Positions 36,498 through 47,079 of a stretch of 64,000 nucleotides of DNA are shown here, one piece after another; the stretch's first letter is position 1; each line of letters begins with the position of its first letter. This stretch comes from Lysobacteraceae bacterium CU05-9. GTDB lineage: Bacteria > Pseudomonadota > Gammaproteobacteria > Xanthomonadales > Xanthomonadaceae. The notes below the pieces were generated by a model. That model searched no databases, was not told the origin of the DNA, and saw nothing but the letters and a program-made list of their open reading frames with translations. Location: NCBI GenBank assembly GCA_007556525.1, contig SWJS01000001.1:526346-590345 (forward strand). Direction: 5' to 3'. A program made the position numbers and the translations under genes.

Positions 36498-36590
36498 TGA
36501 GGTGCATTCCATTGCACCTCACGCTTCGCGCAATCGCGAGCGATTGTCCCAACCGCACATCCATGTGCGGTTGTCGAACCCATGGGTTCG
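36498..36590. repeat. Cluster of four back-to-back palindromes (REP-like)
   Basis: In 93 bases there are four perfect stems. The first is 9 bp, TGAGGTGCA/TGCACCTCA (36498-36521). The second is CAATCG/CGATTG (36531-36546). The third is 10 bp, CAACCGCACA/TGTGCGGTTG (36550-36573). The last is a 16-bp palindrome, CGAACCCATGGGTTCG (36575-36590). No gene lies here. It may be a repetitive extragenic palindrome cluster or a structured RNA. Confidence 0.6.
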
Positions 36591-36622
36591 TAAATCCCTT
36601 CCTGGGCTGACGCTGCACATAC

Positions 36623-36650
36623 GAAAAAAAAGACCACCTTTCGGTGGTCT
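36623..36650 (-). terminator. Intrinsic terminator of the tRNA-Ala/tRNA-Glu unit
   Basis: AGACCACC (36643-36650 on the minus strand) pairs with GGTGGTCT (36631-36638) around a GAAA loop, followed by T residues. It lies 10 bases beyond the encoded CCA of tRNA-Glu and separates the tRNAs from the asnB leader. Confidence 0.9.
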
Positions 36651-36660
36651 TTTCGTATAG

Positions 36661-36736
36661 TGGCGTCCCCAGGGGGATTCGAACCCCCGTTACCGCCGTG
36701 AAAGGGCGATGTCCTAGGCCTCTAGACGATGGGGAC
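36661..36736 (-). tRNA. tRNA-Glu (anticodon TTC)
   Basis: A 76-nt tRNA with acceptor stem GTCCCCA/TGGGGAC, anticodon loop CTTTCAC (anticodon TTC), T-loop GTTCGAATC and an encoded CCA at 36661-36663. Confidence 0.97.
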
Positions 36737-36805
36737 GCAGAAAAACAAAGTGTGTAGCTTTGTCGGCCTAAAACAAAAAACGGTACAACAATTTCCAATC
36801 TTTCC

Positions 36806-36881
<76 letters not shown>

Positions 36882-36933
36882 GAAGGACTGGAAAGACAAC
36901 TATATTAGAACGAGAATTTGGGCTCGTCAAGCA

Positions 36934-37464
36934 TTATTTGAAAATTTTTTGACGATCTTCGTCACTCGCCCAATGCGCCGTTTGGCCGTGCCCCTGCGAC
37001 GCCAGAAATTCCAGCCATTTACTCAGGAAAATATTCATCTGCAAGCGATGCGCATAGAGCATTTCTGACGGGGGCGTCATGCCAATCACATCCTGCCATC
37101 CCCTGCCCGCGTAACAATGCGTGACTTCAACTTGCTGCGTGTCGTGATAAACGCGGATGTTTGCAGAAGGATCCAACTGACCGGAATCAGGATCGCGCAA
37201 GTCATACGACAAAACCAACTCCGTCGTATACGCATGCTGCTCAATCACTTCAACGCGAACGTCGAGACCGAATTCCGGCATCGACCAATGCACACCCACA
37301 GGAAGATGGCGGACATCAAACCAGTGAGTGAGTTTTTGAAAATTCTCCTGATAAAGCGCCATCAAATACGAAAGACGGCTCATGCGCGGCAAACGGAAAC
37401 GACGGCCCGATGCGTGTCCGAGCACGAGGTTGGTTTCCCGATCGATGATCCACTTTTCGCTCAC
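36934..37464 (-). CDS. DUF1249 (YqiB-like) protein of unknown function
   Basis: The 176-residue soluble protein resembles the DUF1249/YqiB family, with typical segments MSRLSYLMALYQENFQKL, LSYDLRDPDSG and an ending around LSKWLEFLASQGHG. No catalytic motif is known for the family. Its start directly follows the ppsR stop (37465), so the two are probably co-transcribed. Function unknown. Confidence 0.8.
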   Translation of the reverse strand: MSEKWIIDRETNLVLGHASGRRFRLPRMSRLSYLMALYQENFQKLTHWFDVRHLPVGVHWSMPEFGLDVRVEVIEQHAYTTELVLSYDLRDPDSGQLDPSANIRVYHDTQQVEVTHCYAGRGWQDVIGMTPPSEMLYAHRLQMNIFLSKWLEFLASQGHGQTAHWASDEDRQKIFK

Positions 37465-38286
37465 TTAAAACATTTCCCGGTTGATATTCAATGTCGACAA
37501 AACCTTCGACGCCAACTCTTCAATCGACTTATGCGTTGTAGACAGCGTTGGAATTCTCTCCGCACGGAACATCGCTTCTGCAGCGGCGACTTCCGAGCGG
37601 CACGTCTTGATGTCAGCGTAGCGCGAATCCGGACGGCGTTCCTGACGGATCTGTGAAAGTCTCACGGGATCAATCGTCAACGCGAACAGCTTATCGCGAT
37701 ACTTACGCAAGCGATCCGGGATGCGGTCATGCTCAAGATCTTCTTCCGTCAAAGGATAATTGGCGGCGCGAATGCCGTAATGCAAGGCCAGGTAAACACA
37801 CGTCGGTGTCTTGCCGGCGCGGGAAACCGCAACGAGAATGACATCCGCATCGTCGTAATTGATTTGCTGCCCATCGTCATAGGTCAACGCAAAGTTCATC
37901 GCATTGATGCGCTGATGATACTTGTCAAAATCCACAATCGAGTGCGCGGCACCCACTCTCCGCTCACGTGGCTGCTGCAACTCATCTTCCAGCGGTTTCA
38001 TGAAAGGTTCGATGATATCGAGCATCAATGCACCTGATGACGCCAGGATTTCGCCGATGGCAGGATCCATGCAGGTATTCACGACAATCGGGCGCGTTTC
38101 GTGCTCCGCGCCGACTTTCTTGATTTCTTCGACCACTTCCCTCGCCCGTTGCTCCGAATCCACAAACGGAATGCGTTCAGAAACGAATTTGGTGTTCGGA
38201 AATTGTGTGAGAAGCGTATGCCCCAGCGTCTCCGTCGTGATGCCAGTTCCATCCGATACGTAAAAAACAGCGCGTGTTTGAGTCAT
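37465..38286 (-). CDS. ppsR: PEP synthase regulatory protein (bifunctional kinase/pyrophosphorylase)
   Basis: DUF299-family enzyme that inactivates phosphoenolpyruvate synthase by ADP-dependent phosphorylation and reactivates it by phosphate-dependent removal. The 273-residue product has [19 protein letters not shown] at the N-terminus and the P-loop [10 protein letters not shown] near residue 155. The ATG at 38286 is chosen since the family begins there; about 30 additional upstream codons lie in the promoter spacer. It is divergent from ppsA, its target, with 139 bp between them. Confidence 0.95.
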   Translation of the reverse strand: MTQTRAVFYVSDGTGITTETLGHTLLTQFPNTKFVSERIPFVDSEQRAREVVEEIKKVGAEHETRPIVVNTCMDPAIGEILASSGALMLDIIEPFMKPLEDELQQPRERRVGAAHSIVDFDKYHQRINAMNFALTYDDGQQINYDDADVILVAVSRAGKTPTCVYLALHYGIRAANYPLTEEDLEHDRIPDRLRKYRDKLFALTIDPVRLSQIRQERRPDSRYADIKTCRSEVAAAEAMFRAERIPTLSTTHKSIEELASKVLSTLNINREMF

Positions 38287-38374
38287 TTGTCCAACTTTTG
38301 GCGAATTGTGAGAGAAAAACCGGTGATTTCGGGTTGAATGAAAAGGTCCCAAAAGCGACAATATCACCAGCCAG

Positions 38375-38388
38375 CGCATACGTATGCG
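38375..38388. promoter_or_regulatory. Perfect palindrome between ppsR and ppsA
   Basis: CGCATACGTATGCG is a 14-bp perfect palindrome in the middle of the divergent promoter region. It could be a binding site of a shared regulator. It does not match the Cra/FruR consensus. Confidence 0.4.
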
Positions 38389-38425
38389 TTTCGTCCATCT
38401 TAGAAACTAGTTTTGGAGTTGTCGA

Positions 38426-40804
38426 TTGAACCGGAATATCCTTTGGCTGCACGCCCTACGCCTTGAAGATCTTGCAAGCGTGGGGGGCAAAAATTCGTCC
38501 CTCGGCGAAATGATCGGCAACCTCTCCGGCCTCGGCGTCTCTGTTCCAGGTGGATTCGCAACCACCTCAGACGCGTTCAAGGACTTCATCGCTTTTAACG
38601 ATCTGCACAACCGCATTTACGACAAACTCGCCAAACTCGACGTGGAAGATGTCGAAGCGTTGACCGCTGCAGGCACCGAAATCCGTCAGTGGGTCATCGA
38701 CGCACCATTGCAACCGGAGTTGGATGCAGACATCCGTGCCGCATACGAGCAGTTGTGCAATGAGAATGGTGGCGGTGACGTCGCCGTCGCAGTCCGCTCA
38801 TCCGCAACGGCAGAAGACTTGCCGGACGCATCATTCGCCGGTCAACAGGAAACGTTCCTCAACGTCACCGGTGCCGATGATGTTGTGCGCAAGGTGAAGG
38901 AAGTTTTCGCATCTTTGTATAACGATCGCGCGATTGCATACCGCGTCCATCACGGCTTCAAGCACGAAGACGTGTTCCTGAGTGCAGGCGTCCAGTTGAT
39001 GGTGCGCTCGAACGTCGGCGCATCCGGCGTGCTGTTTACGCTCGACACCGAATCGGGTTTCCGCGATGTCGTGTTCATCACGTCGTCGTTCGGCCTCGGC
39101 GAAATGGTCGTGCAAGGCGCAGTGAACCCGGATGAATTCTATGTCTATAAGCCAACGTTGAACGAAGGCAAGAAGGCAATCTTGCGCCGCTCGATCGGTG
39201 CCAAGCAATATCGCATGGTCTACTCCGATGTTCCGGGCGAGCGCGTTCGTATTGAAGACACGCCGGAGGAGTTGCGCAATCAATTCTCCATCAGCGATGA
39301 AGACGTGCAGGAATTGGCACGTCAAGCATTGACGATCGAAAAGCATTACGGCCGCCCAATGGATATCGAATGGGCGAAGGATGGCGTGAGCGGTAAATTG
39401 TTCATCGTCCAAGCGCGTCCTGAGACGGTGAAGTCACGCGCGAAGGCGACGCAGATTGAACGTTTTAGCTTGACCGAACGTGGTCCAGTTGTTGCGGAAG
39501 GTCGCGCGATTGGCCAACGCATCGGTACGGGCGTTGCGCGTGTTGTGCGTTCGCTGGCGGACATGTCGCGCGTGCAACCGGGTGACGTGTTGGTTGCGGA
39601 CATGACCGATCCGGATTGGGAACCGGTGATGAAGCGTTCCGCCGCGATCGTGACGAACCGCGGCGGTCGTACCTGCCATGCCGCAATCATCGCGCGTGAA
39701 TTAGGTGTCCCTGCTGTCGTTGGTACGGGCAATGCGCTCGATACGATCGTTGACGGTCAACCAGTGACCGTGTCGTGTTCCGAAGGCGATACCGGTTTCA
39801 TCTACGATGGTGTGCTTCCATTTGAGCGCCATGTCGCTGATCTTGAATCGATGCCGGAAGCACCGATGAAAATCATGATGAACGTTGCGAATCCGGAACG
39901 CGCTTTTGACTTCGCGATGCTGCCGAATGCAGGCATCGGTTTGGCGCGCCTGGAAATGATCATCGCTTCGCACATTGGTGTGCACCCGAAGGCATTGTTG
40001 CAGTTTGACAAGCAACCGGAAGACGTCAAGGAACGTATCCGTGAGCGTATGGCGGGTTACTCGTCGCCGGTTGATTTTTATGTGGACCGTTTGGCCGAAG
40101 GCATTGCAACGATTACCGCATCCGTGTCACCACAACCGGTGATCGTGCGCATGTCGGACTTCAAGTCGAATGAGTATGCAAACTTGATCGGCGGCTCTGC
40201 GTATGAGCCTCATGAAGAGAATCCAATGATCGGCTTCCGTGGCGCATCGCGTTATGTGGATCCATCGTTCGCGGATTGCTTCGCGCTGGAATGCGATGCC
40301 GTCAAGAAAGTCCGTAACGAAATGGGCTTGAAGAATCTGTGGGTCATGATTCCATTCGTGCGTACATTGGACGAAGGCCGTAAGGTCATCGAAGTGCTTG
40401 AACAGAATGGTTTGCTCAAGGGCGAAGACGGCCTCAAGGTCATCATGATGTGCGAAGTTCCGTCGAATGCGTTGCTGGCGGATGAGTTCCTGGAAATTTT
40501 TGACGGATTCTCCATCGGTTCGAATGATTTGACGCAGCTGACGTTGGGTCTCGACCGCGACTCCGGCATCGTCGCGCAACTGTTCGACGAACGTGACCCT
40601 GCAGTGAAGAAGATGCTGTCGATGGCAATCCAAGCGGCGAAGGCCAAGGGTAAGTACGTTGGCATCTGCGGCCAAGGTCCCTCGGATCACCCGGATCTCG
40701 CTTTGTGGTTGATGCAGGAAGGCATTGAGTCCGTGTCGTTGAATCCGGATACCGTCGTCGATACGTGGCTTCAGTTGGCTAAGGCTAAGGCAGCTGCTGC
40801 ATAA
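38426..40804 (+). CDS. ppsA: Phosphoenolpyruvate synthase
   Basis: Converts pyruvate and ATP to PEP, AMP and phosphate in gluconeogenesis. The 792-residue product has the ATP-grasp domain at the N-terminus ([15 protein letters not shown]), the phospho-His in [14 protein letters not shown] near residue 417, and the PEP-binding barrel with catalytic Cys in [14 protein letters not shown] near the C-terminus. The start is TTG at 38426: GGAG lies 7 bases upstream and the family begins at NxNILWLHxLRLxDL. The regulatory-protein gene ppsR diverges from it. Confidence 0.96.
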   Translation: MNRNILWLHALRLEDLASVGGKNSSLGEMIGNLSGLGVSVPGGFATTSDAFKDFIAFNDLHNRIYDKLAKLDVEDVEALTAAGTEIRQWVIDAPLQPELDADIRAAYEQLCNENGGGDVAVAVRSSATAEDLPDASFAGQQETFLNVTGADDVVRKVKEVFASLYNDRAIAYRVHHGFKHEDVFLSAGVQLMVRSNVGASGVLFTLDTESGFRDVVFITSSFGLGEMVVQGAVNPDEFYVYKPTLNEGKKAILRRSIGAKQYRMVYSDVPGERVRIEDTPEELRNQFSISDEDVQELARQALTIEKHYGRPMDIEWAKDGVSGKLFIVQARPETVKSRAKATQIERFSLTERGPVVAEGRAIGQRIGTGVARVVRSLADMSRVQPGDVLVADMTDPDWEPVMKRSAAIVTNRGGRTCHAAIIARELGVPAVVGTGNALDTIVDGQPVTVSCSEGDTGFIYDGVLPFERHVADLESMPEAPMKIMMNVANPERAFDFAMLPNAGIGLARLEMIIASHIGVHPKALLQFDKQPEDVKERIRERMAGYSSPVDFYVDRLAEGIATITASVSPQPVIVRMSDFKSNEYANLIGGSAYEPHEENPMIGFRGASRYVDPSFADCFALECDAVKKVRNEMGLKNLWVMIPFVRTLDEGRKVIEVLEQNGLLKGEDGLKVIMMCEVPSNALLADEFLEIFDGFSIGSNDLTQLTLGLDRDSGIVAQLFDERDPAVKKMLSMAIQAAKAKGKYVGICGQGPSDHPDLALWLMQEGIESVSLNPDTVVDTWLQLAKAKAAAA

Positions 40805-40811
40805 TGGTTTG

Positions 40812-41726
40812 ATGCCAAACATCAATACACCAATTGAAAAAATTGAGGGCGTCGCATGGCGCCCTCTTCTTGAGCAGTATTCACTGACGCTTGCGGCCGC
40901 CGTTCTGATCGGCATCGGCGGATATTGGTTTGCAAAGTGGATCTCGCGAGGCGTTGAGCGTGCGCTGGAACGCGCGCATGTCGAGCCTTTGTCGCGCTTA
41001 TTCCTGAAGAACCTGATGTATGCGGTCTTGTTGGTCGTCACCGCAACCGCTGTACTCCAGACTCTCGGCGTGCCGGCCACATCCATCATGGCGATGCTGG
41101 GTGCAGCGGGACTGGGCATCGGTCTTGCATTGAAGGATTCACTGTCAAACATCGCGTCTGGCGTCATGCTCGTCGTGCAACGACCGTTTCACGTTGGTGA
41201 CATCGTGCAGATTGCAGGTCAGGAAGGCCGCGTTACTCAAGTACGTATTTTCGTGACTTATCTGCGCACTTTGGATAACCGCTCAATCGCCATTCCAAAT
41301 TCGTTGATCACATCGCAACCCATCATCAACAACAGTAATCAAACCAATCGCCGTGTTGAAGTCAAAGTCGGCATCGGCTTGTCAGATGACGCCGGGAAGG
41401 CCCGTACGAAACTGCTTGAAATTGCGAAAAGCGTGAATGGTGTCCTTACAACACCTGCGCCGGACGTGATCGTGTCAAACATCAACAACTCGAACATTGA
41501 GTTAGCTGTGCGTGTTTGGTGCGCGACCGTTGACAACACGGAGGTCAAGTCCGACTTGATTATGGCGCTTCAGCAAGGAATGCAGCGAAACGACATGACG
41601 TTGTTCCCTCAACGGGAGCTCAAAGTGACGCACTGTGGAGCAGACGGACAAGTCCTCGATGGCATCGTGCAATCCGAAGCCACCGACATGACGTCAGATG
41701 CAACGACTACTCCACCGCCGAAGTAA
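40812..41726 (+). CDS. mscS: Small-conductance mechanosensitive channel MscS
   Basis: Pressure-relief channel for hypo-osmotic shock in the inner membrane. The 304 residues have three membrane helices; the pore helix TM3 shows the Gly/Ala pattern [21 protein letters not shown] near residues 95-115. The beta domain ([18 protein letters not shown]) and the alpha/beta C-terminal vestibule follow. The ATG at 40812 is preferred over the adjacent TTG at 40809. It follows ppsA by 7 bp; the 3' end overlaps the opposing orn gene by 20 bp. Confidence 0.94.
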   Translation: MPNINTPIEKIEGVAWRPLLEQYSLTLAAAVLIGIGGYWFAKWISRGVERALERAHVEPLSRLFLKNLMYAVLLVVTATAVLQTLGVPATSIMAMLGAAGLGIGLALKDSLSNIASGVMLVVQRPFHVGDIVQIAGQEGRVTQVRIFVTYLRTLDNRSIAIPNSLITSQPIINNSNQTNRRVEVKVGIGLSDDAGKARTKLLEIAKSVNGVLTTPAPDVIVSNINNSNIELAVRVWCATVDNTEVKSDLIMALQQGMQRNDMTLFPQRELKVTHCGADGQVLDGIVQSEATDMTSDATTTPPPK

Positions 41727-42267
41727 ACGCGCCCAGGAACTGTCGATAGTGCCTTAATTCATCGATGGAATCTTCAATATCCGACAGTGCGGTATGTGCG
41801 CTTCGCTTGTTAAATCCCTGCAGCATCTGCGGTGCCCAGCGACGCGCCAATTCCTTGATGCTGCTGACGTCAATCTGGCGATAGTGAAAATACTTCTCCA
41901 ACTCCGGCATCAACGGCGCCAGGAAGCGGCGGTCCTGGCAAATGGAGTTTCCGCACATTGGCGACGCGCCCGGCGCCACATGCCGCTTAAGGAACTCGAT
42001 GGTGCCCTGCTCCGCTTCACGCATCGAAACACCGGCATTCAAGCTGCGATCCCACAAACCTGATTTGGAATGCTGGTTGCGATTCCAGTCATCCATCGCG
42101 TTCAACGTTTCCAGCGAGTGATGAATTGCAAAAACCGGACCTTGCGCCACCAAATTCAACTGACTGTCGGTCACCAACGTCGCAATCTCAAGAATGGAAT
42201 CGGTGGCCGGATTCAGACCGGTCATTTCGAGGTCGATCCAGATCAGGTTATCGGTGTTTGCGCTCAT
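41707..42267 (-). CDS. orn: Oligoribonuclease
   Basis: 3'-5' exoribonuclease that degrades 2-5-nt RNAs and linear cyclic-di-GMP products. The 186-residue DEDDh enzyme has Exo[19 protein letters not shown], Exo[20 protein letters not shown] and Exo[22 protein letters not shown] with the catalytic His. The start at 42267 ([17 protein letters not shown]) is the family start. Convergent with mscS and divergent from the next gene. Confidence 0.97.
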   Translation of the reverse strand: MSANTDNLIWIDLEMTGLNPATDSILEIATLVTDSQLNLVAQGPVFAIHHSLETLNAMDDWNRNQHSKSGLWDRSLNAGVSMREAEQGTIEFLKRHVAPGASPMCGNSICQDRRFLAPLMPELEKYFHYRQIDVSSIKELARRWAPQMLQGFNKRSAHTALSDIEDSIDELRHYRQFLGAFTSAVE

Positions 42268-42325
42268 CGATTTTCGTTGCAGGTGGAGTAACCATTAGTC
42301 TAACGGTGTTTGCTAAAGTGTTGCG

Positions 42326-42820
42326 ATGAACTTGCTGCTCGATACATCGCTGATGCCGTTCCTCAAACTGGACCCGAGCAGTGTGCTCGGTGCAATGCTG
42401 GCACCGGCCTTGTTGATTACGGGCACGGCAGGCTTGCTCACGTCTGCGAATGCCCGTCTGATCCGTGTGGTGGACCGCCTACGCGCCTTGTTGAAGGAAT
42501 ACGATCACGCGCGCGAAGACAAGACCTACAAGGGCGAATTGATTGCCTTGCACCGCAAGCGCTCACGCATGATTTTGCAGGCGATTGCATTCCTTTATTT
42601 GTCGCTGGCGTTCTACGTTGGCGCGAGTTTGTCCCTGGCATTCAACGTTTTGGGGCATGAGAAGCTGAGCATCGTGCCGATCATCTTCAGCATCCTTGGC
42701 GTGTCAATGATGCTGTTAGGTTGCCTGATGATGTGGCGTGAGGTCAGGCTTGCGATTGGCAGTTTCGAGAACGAAATCGATCACGAGATCAAGACCACTT
42801 CGCGCAAGGCTCAAGACTGA
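42326..42820 (+). CDS. DUF2721 family membrane protein
   Basis: The 164-residue product resembles DUF2721: membrane helix, then TSANARLIRVVDRLRALLKEY, a basic loop, then two more helices (about residues 90-112 and 116-138) and a charged tail. Function is unknown for the family. It diverges from orn across 58 bp, and its 3' end overlaps the opposing tadA gene by 10 bp. Confidence 0.8.
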   Translation: MNLLLDTSLMPFLKLDPSSVLGAMLAPALLITGTAGLLTSANARLIRVVDRLRALLKEYDHAREDKTYKGELIALHRKRSRMILQAIAFLYLSLAFYVGASLSLAFNVLGHEKLSIVPIIFSILGVSMMLLGCLMMWREVRLAIGSFENEIDHEIKTTSRKAQD

Positions 42821-43296
42821 TCGCGCTTTTCCAATCTTCTTGACCGGAAGAAGTCCTTCAGCATTACGCTGCATTCCTCAGCCAAAACACCCCCCGTCTG
42901 CGCAACCGCGTGGTTATGACGAGGGTCACCGAACACATCAAAGACACTGCCTGCCGCGCCAGTCTTGGGATCATAGGCACCGAAGACGACACGCTTGACG
43001 CGAGCATGCACCATTGCCATCGCGCACATCGTGCAGGGCTCCAACGTAATGTAGACGGTGCAGTCAAGTAGCCTGTGGTTGCCCATTGTACGTCCGGCTT
43101 CGCGCATCGCGACCATCTCCGCATGTGCGCTGGGATCGTGGTCGAGAATGTTGCGGTTGAATCCCCTTCCGACGATCGCGCCTTCGCTGTTCACAACCAA
43201 TGCACCCACAGGAATCTCCGCGTGCTGATCGCGCGCTAGCGCCGCAAGGGACATCGCTTCGCGCATGAAATCAGCGTCGGATCGTTGGAGTGTCAT
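42811..43296 (-). CDS. tadA: tRNA-specific adenosine deaminase
   Basis: Converts A34 to inosine in tRNA-Arg(ACG), an essential zinc enzyme. The 161 residues have the HAEM motif (SAHAEMVAMREA near residue 58) with the catalytic Glu, and the zinc-binding PCTMCAMAMVHARV near residue 88. The family C-terminus with CSVMLKDFFRSRR is complete. Confidence 0.95.
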   Translation of the reverse strand: MTLQRSDADFMREAMSLAALARDQHAEIPVGALVVNSEGAIVGRGFNRNILDHDPSAHAEMVAMREAGRTMGNHRLLDCTVYITLEPCTMCAMAMVHARVKRVVFGAYDPKTGAAGSVFDVFGDPRHNHAVAQTGGVLAEECSVMLKDFFRSRRLEKRDQS

Positions 43297-43320
43297 TGTG
43301 GTTCATGATACCTTTTTTGC

Positions 43321-44685
43321 ATGAATCTACCTCACGTCAGCTTTTGGGCCGCGTTTCATTTACTCGCCGTTGCAGTCGGCTTGCTGCTCTATGTGAAGCG
43401 TTCGAGGACTGTGGGTCGGTATCGTACACCCGGGTCGGCGTTTGCGTGGGTTCTGGCGCTAATCGTGTTGCCGTACGTGGCGCTGCCGATGTTTTATGTC
43501 TTCGCCAGACGTAAACAGGATCACATCACCGCACTGCCATGGCGGTCGCCGCAGACCAATGTCGCACAAGGCTCCGACCAACTTCCCAGGGCAATTGGAC
43601 TGCCACCAATTCGACTCGCGCCGACACCGCAAATTTATTCAGTTGGCTCGCAAGCACTGGACGCATTAGTGCACTTGATTAAAAGCGCAACGAAGACGAT
43701 TCAATTCGAAACATTTATCTTTGCGGATGACGATAGTGGCACACGTGTTGTTGATGCATTGGTGCAAGCGCAGAATCGCGGGATCAAGGTGCAGATCCTT
43801 GTCGATGAGCTAGGAAATCACCCAAGCATGCGCAAGATCACTCAGCGCATGCGCGACAATCACCTGGATTTGAAACCATTTGGAAAGGTACGTGGTTTGC
43901 GCTCACTTGCGACCGGAAATCTTCGCAATCACCGTAAGCAAGTCATCGTCGATGGAGAAACACTGTGGTGTGGCGGACGCAACATTGCGAATGAATATTT
44001 TGACTCGGTTGCAGACAACGGCTGGACGGATCTGACCTTTACCATTCAGGGCGAACTCGTGGATGATGCGGCGACCGTTTTCCAAGGTGACTGGGACGGA
44101 ACGAACGCCTCGTCCGCGCCATTTCAAACATCGAACAGTTCAGAACAGGCATCGCACGCGGTGAGGCTCGTACCATCGGGCCCTGATTTCAAGTTCGACA
44201 CGCAATATGAGCTCTTGCTTGAGATGATCGGCAAGGCCGAGCGACGCGTGTGGATCGCCACGCCTTACTATGTACCTGACGATACGTTACAAAACGCAGT
44301 CACCCGCGCCCGCCTCCGCGGTGCCGATGTGCAACTTCTCACGCCTGCTAAATCCAATCATGGGTTAGCCGATTTCGCACGCAAACGCTCGCTGCGTGAT
44401 TTGCATGCAAACCAAGTCGTCATTCACTTGCTGCCATTCATGTCACACGCGAAGCTCGTCATCATCGACGATGTCGCCATTTGTGGTTCGCATAATTTCG
44501 ACACGCGCAGTCTTTTTCTCAATTATGAAATGTCCGTGCAGTTCCTGGATAACAGAGATGTTGACGTCTTCGCACGTTGGTACGTCGATCAAGTCAAAGT
44601 CACGACACTCGCTGACCCGCAGCCTCCGACACTGCCGATGGATCTCGCGGAAGGACTTGTTCGATCATTGGCGTATCAACTGTGA
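43321..44685 (+). CDS. cls: Cardiolipin synthase (phospholipase D family)
   Basis: Membrane enzyme that makes cardiolipin from two phosphatidylglycerols. The 454-residue product has two N-terminal membrane helices (about 7-23 and 38-60) and two PLD motifs: NHRKQVIVDGETLWCGGRN near residue 200 and SHAKLVIIDDVAICGSHNF near residue 378, both of HxKxxxxD form. Which of the ClsA/ClsC types it is cannot be fixed here. The stop overlaps the next start (GTGA). Confidence 0.92.
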   Translation: MNLPHVSFWAAFHLLAVAVGLLLYVKRSRTVGRYRTPGSAFAWVLALIVLPYVALPMFYVFARRKQDHITALPWRSPQTNVAQGSDQLPRAIGLPPIRLAPTPQIYSVGSQALDALVHLIKSATKTIQFETFIFADDDSGTRVVDALVQAQNRGIKVQILVDELGNHPSMRKITQRMRDNHLDLKPFGKVRGLRSLATGNLRNHRKQVIVDGETLWCGGRNIANEYFDSVADNGWTDLTFTIQGELVDDAATVFQGDWDGTNASSAPFQTSNSSEQASHAVRLVPSGPDFKFDTQYELLLEMIGKAERRVWIATPYYVPDDTLQNAVTRARLRGADVQLLTPAKSNHGLADFARKRSLRDLHANQVVIHLLPFMSHAKLVIIDDVAICGSHNFDTRSLFLNYEMSVQFLDNRDVDVFARWYVDQVKVTTLADPQPPTLPMDLAEGLVRSLAYQL

Positions 44686-45404
44686 AAGCTCTGGTGCTAT
44701 CGCTTTTGATCGCGTCAACTGCGAATGCGCAGTCGCTTGTCATCACCGATTCTCCGCCACGGCCAGCTCCTGTGGAGATGTCAAAGAACGACTACCAACA
44801 GCAAAAACGCACCACCGACGCCCTACTTCTGCTGCAATCCAATCGCATCGAGGCGCGCAAGATTCTCGCGGAAATCATCGATCATTACGAACGCCAATTT
44901 CCAACCGATGTGCCACATCGCCGGATGAGCGGGCAAACCGACGGCGAAATCGAACAGTACCGCAAGATTCTCAAGACCTACAATCCGATCATCATTCCAT
45001 CGCCGTACATCAAGGCAATCGGATTGATGGCCTCGAGTTACCTCGACGAAGGTGACCTCGCGAACGCCGAAACATTCATCACCAAGGCGATCATGACAGC
45101 GCCGTACAAGTCGCTGTACCACACGATCAAGGGCAATCTGGAATTACGGAAAACCTATCCCGCCGTTGCATCGGACAGTTTCATTCTCGCCATCCACTAC
45201 GCCGGCATGCGCGCAAATGATGACAACAAGGCACTAGTCACCAGTATCGACAAAGCCATGGGCTACGAAGGACTTGCCGAATCCGTCTTGCTACAGGGCA
45301 ACCGCGAACGCGCAATCGAACTTTTGAAAAAATCCATCGCCGCCTACCCTCAAGGCCGCACCGCCCCGGCTCGCCTCAAAGAACTCGAAGCGCTAACGCC
45401 ATGA
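44682..45404 (+). CDS. Secreted or periplasmic TPR-like protein
   Basis: The 240-residue product begins at a GTG overlapping the cls stop and has a clear signal peptide (MKALVLSLLIASTANAQ, cleavage after AQ). The mature part is alpha-helical with tetratricopeptide-like repeats, for example YLDEGDLANAETFITKAI near residue 125 and VLLQGNRERAIELLKKSI near residue 206. It probably acts as a protein-binding scaffold in the periplasm. I do not recognise a named family, and the link to cardiolipin synthase is only positional. Confidence 0.8.
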   Translation: MKALVLSLLIASTANAQSLVITDSPPRPAPVEMSKNDYQQQKRTTDALLLLQSNRIEARKILAEIIDHYERQFPTDVPHRRMSGQTDGEIEQYRKILKTYNPIIIPSPYIKAIGLMASSYLDEGDLANAETFITKAIMTAPYKSLYHTIKGNLELRKTYPAVASDSFILAIHYAGMRANDDNKALVTSIDKAMGYEGLAESVLLQGNRERAIELLKKSIAAYPQGRTAPARLKELEALTP

Positions 45405-45486
45405 AATGGGAGATGGGAAATGAGAAATGGGATGGTGGCACCGGGATGCCGACAGCTTTTACCCCTTACCTAACGCCGCAGGCGTC
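45404..45486. repeat. Purine-rich short tandem repeat and hairpin between convergent genes
   Basis: An AAATGGGA-type unit recurs about four times at 45404-45435, and the hairpin ACGCC-GCA-GGCGT follows at 45473-45485. It fills the spacer between the TPR gene and guaA, which converge. It recalls the element at 4957-4992. Confidence 0.45.
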
Positions 45487-45488
45487 GG

Positions 45489-47060
45489 TCATTCCCACTC
45501 AATTGTCGCCGGCGGCTTTCCACTGATGTCGTAGACCACCCGCGAAACGTTGCGCAACTCGTTGATGATTCGATTCGACACGGTGCCGAGCAAATCGTAA
45601 GGCAAGTGCGCCCAATGTGCCGTCATGAAGTCGATCGTTTCAACCGCACGCAATGCGATGACCCACTCGTAAGCACGCGCATCACCGACAACACCCACCG
45701 ATTTCACGGGCAGGAAAACGGCGAAGGCTTGGGACGTTTTGTCATACCAACCGGACTGGCGCAATTCATCGATAAAAATCTGATCAGCCATCTGCAGGAT
45801 ACGCGCATATTCCGGCTTCACTTCACCGAGGATGCGGACGCCCAAACCCGGACCCGGGAACGGATGACGGTAGACCATTTCGCGTGGCAAACCGAGTTCG
45901 ACGCCGAGACGGCGCACCTCATCCTTAAACAACTCGCGCAGAGGCTCTACGAGGCCCATTTTCATGTTTTCTGGCAGACCACCGACGTTATGGTGGGACT
46001 TGATCACATGCGCCTTGCCCGTCGCGCTACCGGCAGATTCAATCACGTCCGGATAGATCGTGCCTTGCGCCAACCACTTCGCGTTCGAGAGCTTCGCCGA
46101 TTCCTCGTCAAAAATCTCCACGAACAAGTTACCAATGATTTTCCGCTTGGCTTCTGGATCCGTCACGCCTTCAAGCGCGGCGAAGTAACGATCAGCCGCA
46201 TTGACGCGAATCACTTTGACGCCGAGATTCTTCGCGAACATGTCCATGACCTGATCGCCTTCGCGCCAACGAAGCAGACCGGTGTCCACAAACACGCACG
46301 TCAGTTGATCGCCGATTGCCTTGTGCAACAGCGCAGCGACGACGGATGAATCGACGCCACCGGACAAGCCAAGAATGACTTCATCCGAACCGACCTGTGC
46401 GCGTACACGTTCGATCTGATCTTCGATGATTTGGGCAGCGGTCCAGTTCGTCTCGCAGCCACAGATATCGACCACGAAACGGCGCAAAAGATTTTCGCCT
46501 TGCTTCGTGTGCGTGACTTCCGGATGGAACTGCACGCCGTACCAACCACGCGCGTCATCTGCAAATGCAGCGACGGGAATGCGATCGGTTTTCGCGGTGA
46601 CTGAGAAACCAGGAGGTGCGACGGAGACATGATCACCATGGCTCATCCACACATCCAACTTTGGCGGCGAGCCCGGATGATCTTTCAAGCCTGAAAACAA
46701 GCGGTCTTCGGCGATCAAGGAGACTTGCGCATGACCAAACTCGCGTTGATCCGCAGCTTCCGTTTCGCCACCCAGTTGCTTCGCCATCGTCTGCATGCCG
46801 TAGCAAATGCCGAGGATGGGCAAACCCGAATCAAACACTTGCGCCGGCGCTTCAGGTGCACCTTCCAACGTCGTCGACTCAGGACCACCGGAGAGAATGA
46901 TGCCCTTCGCGCCGAAAGCGGCGATGTCTTCGGGATTATGGTCCCAAGCCCAAATCTCACAGTAAACACCGATCTCGCGGATGCGCCGTGCGATCAGCTG
47001 CGTGTATTGCGCGCCAAAATCCAGGATCAGGATTTTGTCACTGTGAATGTCGATGGACAT
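45489..47060 (-). CDS. guaA: GMP synthase (glutamine-hydrolysing)
   Basis: Converts XMP to GMP with ATP and glutamine. The 523 residues have the class I glutaminase domain with nucleophile Cys in [12 protein letters not shown] near residue 84, the ATP pyrophosphatase loop [17 protein letters not shown] near residue 235, and the C-terminal dimerisation domain ending [14 protein letters not shown] precedes the ATG at 47060. It follows guaB by 19 bp, giving a guaBA operon. Confidence 0.97.
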   Translation of the reverse strand: MSIDIHSDKILILDFGAQYTQLIARRIREIGVYCEIWAWDHNPEDIAAFGAKGIILSGGPESTTLEGAPEAPAQVFDSGLPILGICYGMQTMAKQLGGETEAADQREFGHAQVSLIAEDRLFSGLKDHPGSPPKLDVWMSHGDHVSVAPPGFSVTAKTDRIPVAAFADDARGWYGVQFHPEVTHTKQGENLLRRFVVDICGCETNWTAAQIIEDQIERVRAQVGSDEVILGLSGGVDSSVVAALLHKAIGDQLTCVFVDTGLLRWREGDQVMDMFAKNLGVKVIRVNAADRYFAALEGVTDPEAKRKIIGNLFVEIFDEESAKLSNAKWLAQGTIYPDVIESAGSATGKAHVIKSHHNVGGLPENMKMGLVEPLRELFKDEVRRLGVELGLPREMVYRHPFPGPGLGVRILGEVKPEYARILQMADQIFIDELRQSGWYDKTSQAFAVFLPVKSVGVVGDARAYEWVIALRAVETIDFMTAHWAHLPYDLLGTVSNRIINELRNVSRVVYDISGKPPATIEWE

Positions 47061-47079
47061 CAAAAACTCCCCGAGTTAA

